Positions 1 through 8,161 of a stretch of DNA of 64,000 nucleotides are shown here, piece by piece (the stretch's first letter is position 1; each line of letters starts with the position of its first letter). Made by a program: the position numbers and the translations under genes. The notes under the pieces are model-generated. The model saw only the letters and a list, made by a program, of their open reading frames with translations. It did no database searches and was not told the DNA's origin. The stretch is from the NCBI RefSeq assembly GCF_001941845.1, contig NZ_CP018870.1, forward strand, positions 5,303,501 to 5,367,500. Reading direction: 5' to 3'. The stretch is from Streptomyces sp. TN58 (GTDB lineage: Bacteria; Actinomycetota; Actinomycetes; Streptomycetales; Streptomycetaceae).

Positions 1-329
1 TGTCCATGGACCCGCGGCTGGAGGAGGCCGCCCGGGACCTCTACGCCGGCCCGGTGCAGACCTTCCTGCGGGTGACCCTGCCCATCGCGGCACCGGGTAT
101 CGCGGCGGGCGCACTGCTCTCCTTCGCGCTCTCCTTCGACGACTTCATCATCACCAACTTCAACTCGGGCAACACCGTCACCTTCCCCATGTTCGTGTGG
201 GGCTCGGCCCAGCGCGGTACGCCCGTGCAGATCAACGTCATCGGCACGGCGATGTTCGTCATCGCGGTGCTGGTGGTCCTCGCCGGCCAGACCGTCGGCA
301 ACCGCCGCAAGAAGGCACAACCGAAGTAG
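1..329 (+). CDS. ABC transporter permease, PotC-like polyamine type (5' end outside window)
   Basis: Only the C-terminal part is present; the frame is open from the window edge, so the ATG at base 6 is internal. It carries the permease EAA loop (EEAARDLYAGP, then LPIAAPG), which contacts the ATPase subunit, followed by two hydrophobic segments (GIAAGALLSFALSF and VIGTAMFVIAVLVVLAG) and a basic cytoplasmic tail. The phrase SFDDFIITNF is typical of the PotC/PotB branch that imports spermidine and putrescine. The amine oxidase gene starts 30 bases downstream, and gabT, a PucR regulator and an aldehyde dehydrogenase follow, which fits polyamine uptake feeding catabolism. Substrate is inferred from subfamily and context. 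Confidence 0.85.
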   Translation, partial: SMDPRLEEAARDLYAGPVQTFLRVTLPIAAPGIAAGALLSFALSFDDFIITNFNSGNTVTFPMFVWGSAQRGTPVQINVIGTAMFVIAVLVVLAGQTVGNRRKKAQPK

Positions 330-359
330 TTCCGTAGTTCCCGTAGGGAGTTGGAAGAC

Positions 360-1778
360 ATGGCCCCAGTCGCCATGCGAAGTGTTGCGAAATCCCTTTC
401 CGAAGCGAAGCCGGTCCCGTACTGGCTGGACGACCCCGGCAAGCCCGCCCCGCAGCCGGCGCTCACCTCCGACGAGCGCTGCGACCTGCTGGTCGTCGGC
501 GGCGGCTACAGCGGCCTGTGGACCGCGCTCCTCGCCAAGGAACGCGACCCCGAGCGGGACGTCGTACTGATCGAGAGCAAGGAGGCGGGCTGGGCCGCCT
601 CCGGCCGCAACGGCGGATTCTGCGCCGCCTCCCTCACCCACGGCCTGGGCAACGGGCTCGCCCGCTGGCCCGGCGAGCTGGCGAAGCTGGAGGAGCTGGG
701 CGCCCGCAACCTCGACGCCATCGAGGAAGCCGTCGCCCGCTACGGCATCGACTGCGACTTCGAGCGGACCGGCGAGATCGACGTCGCCACCGAACCGCAC
801 CAGGTCGAGGAGCTGCGCGAACTCCACGAGCAGGCCAGGCGCCTGGGCCTGGCCGGCAGCTCCGAATGGCTCGACCGCGACGCCGTACGCGCCGAGGTCG
901 ACTCCCCGACCTTCCTCGCCGGCCTCTGGGACCGCGACGGCGTCGCCATGCTCAACCCGGCGAAGCTGGCCTGGGGCCTCAAGCAGGCGTGCCTGGACCT
1001 CGGGGTGCGGATCTACGAGAACACCCGCGGCCTGAAGCTCGCCCCGGCGGGACGCGGGATGACCGTGCAGACCCCCTACGGCACGATCCTCGCCCGCCGG
1101 GTCGCCCTGGGCACCAACATCTTCCCGTCGCTGGTCCGGCGGATCCGCCCGTACACCGTCCCGGTCTACGACTACGCGCTGATGAGCGAGCCGCTGGACG
1201 AGGCGCAGCTCGCCTCGATCGGCTGGAAGAGACGGCAGGGCCTCGGCGACAGCGCCAACCAGTTCCACTACTTCCGGATCACCAAAGACAACCGGATCCT
1301 GTGGGGCGGCTACGACGCGATCTACCCCTACCGCGGCCGGCTCGACTCCGAATACGACCACCGCCCCGAGACCTACCTCCGGCTCGCCGAGCACTTCTTC
1401 ACCGCCTTCCCACAGCTGGAGGGACTGAATTTCAGTCACGCCTGGGGCGGCGCGATCGACACCTGCTCACGCTTCTCCGCCTTCTTCGGCACGGCGTACT
1501 CCGGCAAGGTCGCGTACGCGGCCGGCTACACCGGCCTCGGGGTGGGGGCCACCCGCTTCGGCGCCGACGTCATGCTGGACCTGCTCGACGGGCTCTCGAC
1601 CGAGCGCACCCGGCTGCAGATGGTGAGGTCCAAGCCGATGCCGTTCCCGCCCGAGCCGCTCGCCTGGACCGGGATCGCGCTCACCAAGTGGTCGCTGGCC
1701 CGCGCGGACGCCCTGGGCGGGCACCGGAACCTGTGGCTGAAGGCGATGGACAAGCTCGGCCTCGGCTTCGACAGCTGA
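360..1778 (+). CDS. FAD-dependent amine oxidase (DAO family, gamma-glutamylputrescine oxidase-like)
   Basis: A 472-residue flavoprotein. The N-terminal Rossmann motif VVGGGYSGLWTA (about residues 45-56) is followed by an acidic strand end and SGRNGGF, the signature of DAO-fold oxidases related to PuuB. Further on are YALMSEPL and a C-terminal GYTGLGVG FAD-contact motif. The ATG at 360 is preferred because GGGAG at 346-350 sits nine bases upstream; an in-frame TTG at 351 would abut that site. Lying behind a polyamine-type permease and near gabT, it most likely oxidises putrescine, its gamma-glutamyl derivative or another polyamine. Exact substrate unknown. Confidence 0.8.
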   Translation: MAPVAMRSVAKSLSEAKPVPYWLDDPGKPAPQPALTSDERCDLLVVGGGYSGLWTALLAKERDPERDVVLIESKEAGWAASGRNGGFCAASLTHGLGNGLARWPGELAKLEELGARNLDAIEEAVARYGIDCDFERTGEIDVATEPHQVEELRELHEQARRLGLAGSSEWLDRDAVRAEVDSPTFLAGLWDRDGVAMLNPAKLAWGLKQACLDLGVRIYENTRGLKLAPAGRGMTVQTPYGTILARRVALGTNIFPSLVRRIRPYTVPVYDYALMSEPLDEAQLASIGWKRRQGLGDSANQFHYFRITKDNRILWGGYDAIYPYRGRLDSEYDHRPETYLRLAEHFFTAFPQLEGLNFSHAWGGAIDTCSRFSAFFGTAYSGKVAYAAGYTGLGVGATRFGADVMLDLLDGLSTERTRLQMVRSKPMPFPPEPLAWTGIALTKWSLARADALGGHRNLWLKAMDKLGLGFDS

Positions 1779-1919
1779 CACCGGCTTCCCGGCGCTCCCC
1801 GCCCTTCGCCGTGTGACCTGATTCACCGGCACGGAGTAACGCAACCCGCGTCATAGCCGGACCCGGCCCCGCTCTCTGCAGGTGAGAACGCCTCATCTAC
1901 AGGGAACGGAGGCCGGGCG

Positions 1920-2384
1920 ATGACGACCCCGGGGGACAAGACCGCGGTGGAATGGCTGGCGTCGGCTGCGCCGGACCCCGGGGCCTGCCGGCGGGCATGG
2001 GAGCGCAACCCCCTCGGGGTCGCCCTCCTGCCCGCGGGACGGCTCTGGGACGTACTGATCCTGCCGGGGGAGCTGGGGCTCGCCGCCCTCGACGTACTCG
2101 CCCTCCTCACCGACCGGCCCGGCCCGGTGCTCGCCGACTTCGGCGCGTCGCGGCTGGGCTTCTTCGTGCCCGCGGGCACCGCCTCCCACTGGATCGGCAC
2201 CGGCGTAAGGGGCGCGGGGCGCGGGGCGTGGATCGTGGTCCCGTACCCGGGCCGGGCGACCGGGGGAGTGCGCTGGACGGTGCTCCCGGACGGGGAGGGG
2301 ACCCTCACGGACCCGGTCCTGCTGGAGCTGGCGATGCACGAGGCGGCCGCCCGCGCGCTGGTGGGGGAGTGCCGCACCCGCTGA
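1920..2384 (+). CDS. Hypothetical protein, 154 aa
   Basis: The ATG at 1920 follows a good ribosome site (GGAGG at 1908-1912). The product is soluble, has no signal peptide, and contains phrases such as WERNPLGVALLP, LADFGASRLGFFVP and GAWIVVPYPG. This pattern resembles small streptomycete proteins sometimes labelled as related to the N-terminal part of bifunctional primase/polymerase proteins, but I see no catalytic acidic motif and do not assign that activity. It stands alone between the amine oxidase and a decayed region. Codon use is normal for the window, so the gene is probably real. Function unknown. Confidence 0.65.
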   Translation: MTTPGDKTAVEWLASAAPDPGACRRAWERNPLGVALLPAGRLWDVLILPGELGLAALDVLALLTDRPGPVLADFGASRLGFFVPAGTASHWIGTGVRGAGRGAWIVVPYPGRATGGVRWTVLPDGEGTLTDPVLLELAMHEAAARALVGECRTR

Positions 2385-2408
2385 CCGGTCGGCGCCGGTC
2401 GGCGCCGG

Positions 2409-2855
2409 TCAGCGTCGCTTCGCGTCCATGGTGTCCTTGGCCACCAGGACGTCGTCGCGCCGGCAGAGCCGGTAGAAGTCGACCTCGTTCAGCAGATCAC
2501 GGCCGGAGCGGTAGAACGCGCAGACCGCGTCCGGCGGCCGGGCGGCGGACCGGACATGGCCGGGCGGGTACCGGAACGCCCGGTCCGGGAGCAGCGGGGC
2601 GAGCTCGGCACGGGGCCGCCCCGTCTCCAACCGGGCGAACGCGGACGGCGGGAGGACGCCGGTCGTCAGCTGCCAGGCGAGGAAGACGGCAGCCGGTACG
2701 AAGAACACCGCCGCGACGGCCGGTGCCGCGAAGGCCGGCACGGAACGGCGGCGCGCGGCGGCCCGTACCTCGGCGAGCCGCTCGGCGGACTCCCGCAGGG
2801 CACCGGCGCCCGCGGGCCCGGCTGGCGCGGCGGTCCGGGGGCCGGCGGCGGTGGA
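2409..2855 (-). pseudogene. Remnant of a single-pass membrane protein, 5' end apparently lost
   Basis: The minus-strand frame ending at 2409 encodes a plausible protein end: a charged stretch (RESAERLAEVRAAARRRS), one hydrophobic span (VPAFAAPAVAAVFFVPAAVFLAW), and an extracytoplasmic tail with LETGRPRAELAPLLPDRAFRYP and two cysteines. The frame can be extended to an ATG at 2972, but the extra residues are antisense to a recognisable LuxR helix-turn-helix, so they are unlikely to be native. No in-frame ATG or GTG with a ribosome site lies near 2800-2855. I read it as a truncated gene, although expression from 2909 or 2972 cannot be excluded. Function unknown. Confidence 0.45.
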
Positions 2856-3006
2856 AGCGCCGAGATCGCGCAGCGACTGCACCTGGTCGAGGGCACGGTG
2901 AAGGCGCATGTCAGCGTCGTGCTCGGCAAGTTGGGCGTGCGCAACCGGGTGGAGGCGGCCATCGCCGCCCACGAGGGCGGCCTGACCCGCGACCCGGCGA
3001 CGACTG
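2853..3006 (+). pseudogene. 3' remnant of a LuxR/NarL-type response regulator
   Basis: In frame from 2856 the sequence reads AEIAQRLHLVEGTVKAHVSVV and then LGKLGVRNRVEAAIAAHEGGL. This is the second half of the LuxR/NarL helix-turn-helix, normally preceded by LTPRE and by a receiver domain; both are missing. Upstream codons (low-complexity GAGGGGS-like) bear no relation to the family. The normal stop appears lost: a TGA near 3004-3006 is one base out of frame and the frame runs on to 3242. The fragment abuts the truncated minus-strand membrane protein, suggesting that a deletion removed a sensor kinase and most of the regulator. Confidence 0.6.
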
Positions 3007-3102
3007 ACGCCCCCGGGCCGGCAGTGGTGACCTGGCCGGTCAACCGGGACCGCTTCAGCCGGCGGGTCCTTCAGCCGGCGGGTCCTTCAGCCGGCGGGTC
3101 GT

Positions 3103-3888
3103 TCAGCGGGAGTTTCGACGCGGACCACGGCAGGACCGCCCCACCGCCAGCAGCAGCGGCGTACACAGCAGCAGGCTGGCCAGCACGTCCAGCGGCCAGT
3201 GGAACCCCCGCAGCACCAGTCCGGCGGCCGTCGCCCCCGTGAGCACGAGCGCGGCGGCCATCGGCCACCGCCGGCCCAGGTGCGGCCCCAGTAGCAGGGC
3301 CGCTCCCGCGTACGCCACGAAGGCCGTCGCGGTGTGGCCCGAGGGGAAATAGCCCGCCGCCCACGGCTCCAGCGGGCCGGGGCGGGCGGTCCACTCCTTC
3401 AGCGGCACGACGAGGGCCGGTACCAGGGCCATCGCCGCCACCGCGGCCGCGGCGCCGCGGCGGTTGCCGCGCAGGGCGGCGTACGCGGCGGCGAGGAGCA
3501 GGGCGGGCAGGGCGACGGGGACGTTCCCGAGGTCGGACAGCGCCTCGGTGACCGTGTCGGGGGCCGTGCGCACCAGTTCGCCGCTCAGCCGGGCGTCCCA
3601 GGACAGCAGCGGGCCCCGCACCAGGACCTGCCAGGTGATCAGGGCGAAGAGGAGGGCGCAGAGCGCGCAGGCGGCGAGTACGCCGGAAAGGGTGGCCGGC
3701 CGTCCCGGAACAGGGGGGATGGTTCCGGGACGGCCGCCCGGACCGGGTTGCCGGACGCCCCGGGGGGTTTGGGGCGGACGGCTGTCCGATCGGTGAGGAG
3801 TGTGCGCGAACGCAGGTCCGGTACGGTGCTGGGGAAGCCCGGTACCGGTATCGCCCCCGGTTGCGCGGGAGCGGGCTGTTTCACTCAT
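3103..3888 (-). CDS. PAP2-family membrane phosphatase
   Basis: A multi-pass membrane protein with the phosphatidic-acid phosphatase signature in order: KEWTARPGP (motif 1), YFPSGHTATAF (motif 2, PSGH) and LRGFHWPLDVLAS (motif 3, with the catalytic His and the supporting Asp). Around five hydrophobic helices flank these motifs, placing the active site on the outer membrane face; substrates in the family are lipid phosphates or undecaprenyl pyrophosphate. The ATG at 3888 gives about 261 residues with a long Arg/Pro/Gly-rich cytoplasmic lead. No clear ribosome site is visible there, so a start further inside is possible. Not obviously part of an operon. Confidence 0.8.
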   Translation of the reverse strand: MSETARSRATGGDTGTGLPQHRTGPAFAHTPHRSDSRPPQTPRGVRQPGPGGRPGTIPPVPGRPATLSGVLAACALCALLFALITWQVLVRGPLLSWDARLSGELVRTAPDTVTEALSDLGNVPVALPALLLAAAYAALRGNRRGAAAAVAAMALVPALVVPLKEWTARPGPLEPWAAGYFPSGHTATAFVAYAGAALLLGPHLGRRWPMAAALVLTGATAAGLVLRGFHWPLDVLASLLLCTPLLLAVGRSCRGPRRNSR

Positions 3889-4054
3889 CTGCAGAAACCG
3901 TACGGCAGCGGAAGGGGGACCGACAGCGGGAACGCGCTCCCGCCATCGGCCCCCCACAGCTTCTTCACAGCGCCCGCCCGTTACCGTCGGTACGAGGGGG
4001 GCCGCTGCGCTCGGACGTTCTAGTCGTCGAGCAGGCGGTCGTGCCGGCCGTCGC

Positions 4055-5401
4055 TCAGACGTCCGTGCCGATGGCCGCGAACGCCGCCTCGATCAGGTCC
4101 AGGCCCTCGTTCAGCAGGTGCTCGCCGATCACGATCGGCGGGAGGAAGCGGAGCACGTTGCCGTAGGTGCCGCAGGTGAGGACGAGCAGGCCCTCGGCGT
4201 GGCAGGCCTTGGCGAGCGCGCCGGCCGCCTCCGGGAACGGGGTCTTGGAGACCGGGTCCTTGACCAGCTCGATCGCGATCATGGCGCCGCGGCCGCGGAT
4301 GTCGCCGATGATCTCGTACTTCTCCTGCATGGCCGTCAGGCGGGCCTTCATGACGGACTCGATCTTCTTCGCCTTGGCGTTGAGGTCGAGCTTCTTCATG
4401 GTCTCGATGGAACCGAGCGCACCGGCGCACGCCACCGGGTTGCCGCCGTAGGTGCCGCCCAGGCCGCCCGCGTGGGCGGCGTCCATGATCTCGGCGCGGC
4501 CGGTCACGGCGGCGAGCGGCAGACCGCCCGCGATGCCCTTGGCGGTGGTGATCAGGTCCGGGACGATGCCCTCGTCCTCGCACGCGAACCACTGGCCGGT
4601 ACGGCAGAAGCCGGACTGGATCTCGTCGGCGACGAAGACGATGCCGTTCTCGTTGGCGAACTTCACGATCGCCGGCAGGAAGCCCTTGGCCGGCTCGATG
4701 AAGCCGCCCTCGCCGAGGACCGGCTCGATGATGATCGCGGCGACGTTCTCGGCGCCGATCTGCTTGGTGATCTGGTCGATCGCCTGGGCGGCGGCCTCGG
4801 GGCCGCAGTTCTCGGCACCGGTGGGCCAGCGGTAGCCGTAGGCGACCGGGACGCGGTAGACCTCGGGCGCGAAGGGACCGAAGCCGTGCTTGTACGGCAT
4901 GTTCTTCGCGGTCAGCGCCATCGTCAGGTTCGTGCGGCCGTGGTAGCCGTGGTCGAAGACGACGACGGCCTGGCGCTTGGTGTACGCACGGGCGATCTTG
5001 ACGGCGTTCTCGACGGCCTCGGCGCCGGAGTTGAACAGGGCCGACTTCTTGGCGTGGTCGCCCGGGGTCAGCTCGGCGAGGGCCTCGCACACCTCGACGT
5101 AGCCCTCGTACGGGGTGACCATGAAGCAGGTGTGGGTGAAGTCGGCGAGCTGCGCGGAGGCACGGCGCACGACGGCCTCGGCGGAGGCGCCGACGGAGGT
5201 CACGGCGATGCCGGAGCCGAAGTCGATCAGCTGGTTGCCGTCGACGTCCTCGATGATGCCGCCACCCGCGCGGGCCGTGAAGACGGGCAGCACGGAGCCC
5301 ACGCCGCCGGCCACGGTCTGCAGGCGGCGGGCCTGCAGCTCCTGCGACTTGGGGCCGGGGATCGCGGTGACGATCTTGCGCTCCTGCGGGACAGCGGTCA
5401 T
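4055..5401 (-). CDS. gabT: 4-aminobutyrate aminotransferase
   Basis: A 448-residue class-III, PLP-dependent aminotransferase. Seen are NSGAEAVENAVKIAR (cofactor phosphate contact), DHGYHGRTNLTMALT, VADEIQSGFCRTG with the PLP-ring Asp, and ITTAKGIAGGLPL carrying the Schiff-base lysine (K288). GGTYGGNPVACAGAL completes the GabT signature. It transfers the amino group of GABA to 2-oxoglutarate, giving succinate semialdehyde. The ATG at 5401 is preceded by AGGAG about eight bases away. It is divergent from the large ATPase gene, and its promoter region holds a repeated 14-mer (reported separately). The oxidase, dehydrogenase and PucR regulator nearby support a role in putrescine/GABA breakdown. 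Confidence 0.93.
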   Translation of the reverse strand: MTAVPQERKIVTAIPGPKSQELQARRLQTVAGGVGSVLPVFTARAGGGIIEDVDGNQLIDFGSGIAVTSVGASAEAVVRRASAQLADFTHTCFMVTPYEGYVEVCEALAELTPGDHAKKSALFNSGAEAVENAVKIARAYTKRQAVVVFDHGYHGRTNLTMALTAKNMPYKHGFGPFAPEVYRVPVAYGYRWPTGAENCGPEAAAQAIDQITKQIGAENVAAIIIEPVLGEGGFIEPAKGFLPAIVKFANENGIVFVADEIQSGFCRTGQWFACEDEGIVPDLITTAKGIAGGLPLAAVTGRAEIMDAAHAGGLGGTYGGNPVACAGALGSIETMKKLDLNAKAKKIESVMKARLTAMQEKYEIIGDIRGRGAMIAIELVKDPVSKTPFPEAAGALAKACHAEGLLVLTCGTYGNVLRFLPPIVIGEHLLNEGLDLIEAAFAAIGTDV

Positions 5402-5435
5402 AGAGGGCTCCTGGGGGGTGTTTTCGGACGCACTT

Positions 5436-5517
5436 GTGTCTTTGTCCGCAGGCTAGGCCCGGGAGCGCGGGTCCTGCATGCTCCGTTCGGTAGTGATCTC
5501 GGCGTGTCCTTGTCCGC
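5436..5517. promoter_or_regulatory. Direct 14-bp repeat in the gabT upstream region (candidate operator)
   Basis: GTGTCTTTGTCCGC at 5436-5449 recurs as GTGTCCTTGTCCGC at 5504-5517, same orientation, one mismatch, 68 bases apart. Between them, on the minus strand, lies a possible -10 element (TAGCCT, 5451-5456) for gabT, so one copy would sit near the transcript start and the other upstream of the promoter. This geometry suits a regulator binding direct repeats. No factor is assigned; the PucR-type protein at 8162 is the nearest candidate. Confidence 0.35.
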
Positions 5518-5650
5518 GACGGCCATAGGAAGGACGCGGCACATGTCTCGTGGATCAGTACCGGGTACGGGCGCAGCGCGCCCCCCAAGCACCGGGCCGG
5601 GCACTAGATTGAGCGCCGCAGGGCAAGGGATGGGCAGGGGGCAGGGGTTC

Positions 5651-8047
5651 ATGGACACCGAGGGCACGAGCGACGGACAGGCGACCCGCACGGGTCACGT
5701 ACCAAGGCCTGCGACATCCCCCGAGCACCCGCCGAAACCCCGGCACGCCCCCGGGCAGACGCCGGACCTGACCGACTGGATCAGCACCCCGCGCCCGGCC
5801 GCCGAGCCTGGCGTATGGCGCTACGGCCACACTCCGCGGGCGGCGGCGGAGGCCGAGCGGACCCCGGACCGGGCCCTGGCGAGCGGCGCGTTCATCTCGT
5901 TCCTGGCCTGCGTCCTCGTCTGGTCGCTCATGCGCAACACCTACATCCCCTTCTGGGACGCGCCACTGAACCTCTTCACCCCCGACAGCTGGTACTCCGC
6001 GAACGGGGAACCCGTCATGGGGACGGGCGGGATGCGAGCCAAGCCGATCTACGAGCTGCTCTTCGTCTCGGCGATCCTCTACGGCTTCGGCCGACTCGGC
6101 AGCTGGCGGACCGCCTGGCAGCGGCTGGTCGTCGAGCGCGGCCCCTGGGTGCAGGCCCTGGCGGTCGTGCCGGCGGCCTGGGTGACCCTCCTGCTCGTCG
6201 ACAACCACCAGCTGCCGATCCGCCAGCTCGTCTTCGCGTTCCTTCCGTACACCAGTGACCCGGTGGCCAACCTCGCACTCGACAACACGGCCAAAACCGT
6301 GATCGACGTGGTCCTGATCGTGGCGTTCGCCTGGCTCGGCGGTGCGCTCCGGCTCCTGCGGCGCCTACGCGCGGTCCGGGCAGGCGGCGGCCGGGAAGGA
6401 AACCGGGCGGCGCCAGTCGAACCGCCCCGCGCCCACGTGCCGGGGGACGACGGGGATCCGCTGCGCTGGACGCAGTTGCGGGGGGCCGGGTTGGGGGAGG
6501 CGGCCGATCGGCTCGAAGGGGAGGCCGGGGGCGGGCGGATGAACGACGTGGACTACGCGCGCATCCGCCGCGCCTGGGAGTCCGTACGCGTCGACCCCTC
6601 CCGCATGCGGGCCTTCGCCGACTCCGTCCGCGACAAGGGCGCCGGGGCCTGCGTGCACCCCTCCGGCGACCGGGACCTGCCCGTGCGGACCGCCCGGCAC
6701 GACCTGCTGGCCCGGCAGGTGCTGCTCGGCACCGTCGAGGACGGCGTCCGCAACCCGTACGCCCGCCGCGGCACCTCCCTCGCGCTCGACCCCGAAGTGC
6801 TCGGCACCTCCCTGCTCGCCGTCGGCCCCTCCGGCACCGGCAAGACACAGCGCCTGGTGCGGCCCGTCGTGGAGTCCCTCGCCCTCCAGGCGCTCGCCGG
6901 CCAGGCCGCCGTCGTCGCCGTCGGCGCCGCCGGTGCGCAGCTCGGCCCGGACGCCGCCTACGACGTCGTCGTCCGCATCGGCGACCCCGCCTCCGTCTAC
7001 GACCTTGACCTCTACGGCGGGGCCACCGACCCCGACGAGGCGGCGATCCTGCTCGCCGAGGCCTTCGTCGGGGACGTCCCCGGGATCGACGTACGCCGGG
7101 CGGCGACCGCCCTCGCCCAGCTCCTCGGGCCGTTCCGGGCGGCGTACGGCCGCTTCCCCGCCGTGCCCGAGCTGCGCGAACTGCTCGACCAGGTCCCGGC
7201 CGCCTTCGACGCCCTGCGCCGCCAACTCGCGCCAGCCGCCGACGGCACCGGCGGCGCCGCACGGCAGCACGCCATGCTGCGCGAGCTCGACGCCCGTACC
7301 CGCCAGCACGGAGCGCACGGCGACCCCGGACCGGCCCTCGCCGACCGGGTGGCCCTGCTGGACCGGCCCGCCTTCGCCGGGTTCTTCGACACCACCGGCC
7401 AGGGCCGGCCGTTCTCGCTGCGCGCCCTGGAACACCCCATCCGGGTCCGCGTCGACCTGCCCGAGCGGGGGCACGCCGACGCCTCACGGATGCTGGCCCG
7501 GCTGCTGCTGGCCCAGTTCAACGCCGCCGCGGCCGCTCGCGCCGACCGGTCCCTCTTCGCGTTCCTCGCCTTCGACGACGCCTCCCACACCCTGACCGCG
7601 GAGACCGTCCGCGGCGTCCAGCGCCTGCGCTCGGCGCACGCCGGCGTGCTGCTCACCCTGCGCACGCTGGACGACGTACCGGAAGCCCTGCGCACGCCGC
7701 TGCTCGGGGCGGTCGGCTGCCGGATGGCCTTCTCCGGGGTCACCACCTGGGACGGCAAGCGCTTCGCGGAAGCCTGGGGCACCGAGTGGGTGGAGACGCG
7801 CGACGTCACCCACCGCACCGTCTTCGCCGACCAGCCGCTGACGCGGGCGATCCACGCCTTCCGCAAGCTCGTCACCGGCAAGGCGGTCACCACGGACGCG
7901 GTGACCGTGCGGCAGGTGGAACGGGAGCGGTGGTCCGCCTCGGACCTGGCGCACGCCGTGCCGCCCGGGCACGCCGTGCTCTCGCTCACCTCCGTCAAGG
8001 GGGAGCGGGCGGCCCCGCTGCTGGTCCGCCTGGCCGGAACGTCCTGA
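5651..8047 (+). CDS. Membrane-anchored VirD4/TraG-like P-loop ATPase
   Basis: A 798-residue protein. The Pro-rich N-terminus is followed by about four hydrophobic segments (near residues 78-96, 131-148, 166-184 and 217-236), then a linker and an ATPase domain. Walker A GPSGTGKT lies at 392-399 and a Walker B-like FLAFDD at 638-643. A largely helical insert (RRAATALAQLLGPFRAAYGRFP and onward) separates them, as in the nucleotide-binding domain of type IV coupling proteins, and the C-terminus reads AVLSLTSVKGERAAPLLVRL. N-terminal membrane helices plus this ATPase mirror VirD4/TraG. ATG 5651 follows AGGGG closely; an in-frame ATG at 5630 is possible. No relaxase or other conjugation gene is nearby, so its substrate is unknown. 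Confidence 0.65.
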   Translation: MDTEGTSDGQATRTGHVPRPATSPEHPPKPRHAPGQTPDLTDWISTPRPAAEPGVWRYGHTPRAAAEAERTPDRALASGAFISFLACVLVWSLMRNTYIPFWDAPLNLFTPDSWYSANGEPVMGTGGMRAKPIYELLFVSAILYGFGRLGSWRTAWQRLVVERGPWVQALAVVPAAWVTLLLVDNHQLPIRQLVFAFLPYTSDPVANLALDNTAKTVIDVVLIVAFAWLGGALRLLRRLRAVRAGGGREGNRAAPVEPPRAHVPGDDGDPLRWTQLRGAGLGEAADRLEGEAGGGRMNDVDYARIRRAWESVRVDPSRMRAFADSVRDKGAGACVHPSGDRDLPVRTARHDLLARQVLLGTVEDGVRNPYARRGTSLALDPEVLGTSLLAVGPSGTGKTQRLVRPVVESLALQALAGQAAVVAVGAAGAQLGPDAAYDVVVRIGDPASVYDLDLYGGATDPDEAAILLAEAFVGDVPGIDVRRAATALAQLLGPFRAAYGRFPAVPELRELLDQVPAAFDALRRQLAPAADGTGGAARQHAMLRELDARTRQHGAHGDPGPALADRVALLDRPAFAGFFDTTGQGRPFSLRALEHPIRVRVDLPERGHADASRMLARLLLAQFNAAAAARADRSLFAFLAFDDASHTLTAETVRGVQRLRSAHAGVLLTLRTLDDVPEALRTPLLGAVGCRMAFSGVTTWDGKRFAEAWGTEWVETRDVTHRTVFADQPLTRAIHAFRKLVTGKAVTTDAVTVRQVERERWSASDLAHAVPPGHAVLSLTSVKGERAAPLLVRLAGTS

Positions 8048-8161
8048 CCCGAGCCCCCACCCGTACGAGGTGGCAGAATCGAGGGGAGTCGTTCGTACGA
8101 CACGGCGAAAAGCGTCGGCGGCTCCTCCACCGCTCCCTCCCGCTAAGGCCCCTGGTAACCA

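Noticed and set aside
3800..5650. Upstream 5' part of the plus-strand frame that contains the VirD4-like ATPase
   Set aside because: It is antisense to gabT, whose identity is certain; the real start is near 5651 (or 5630).
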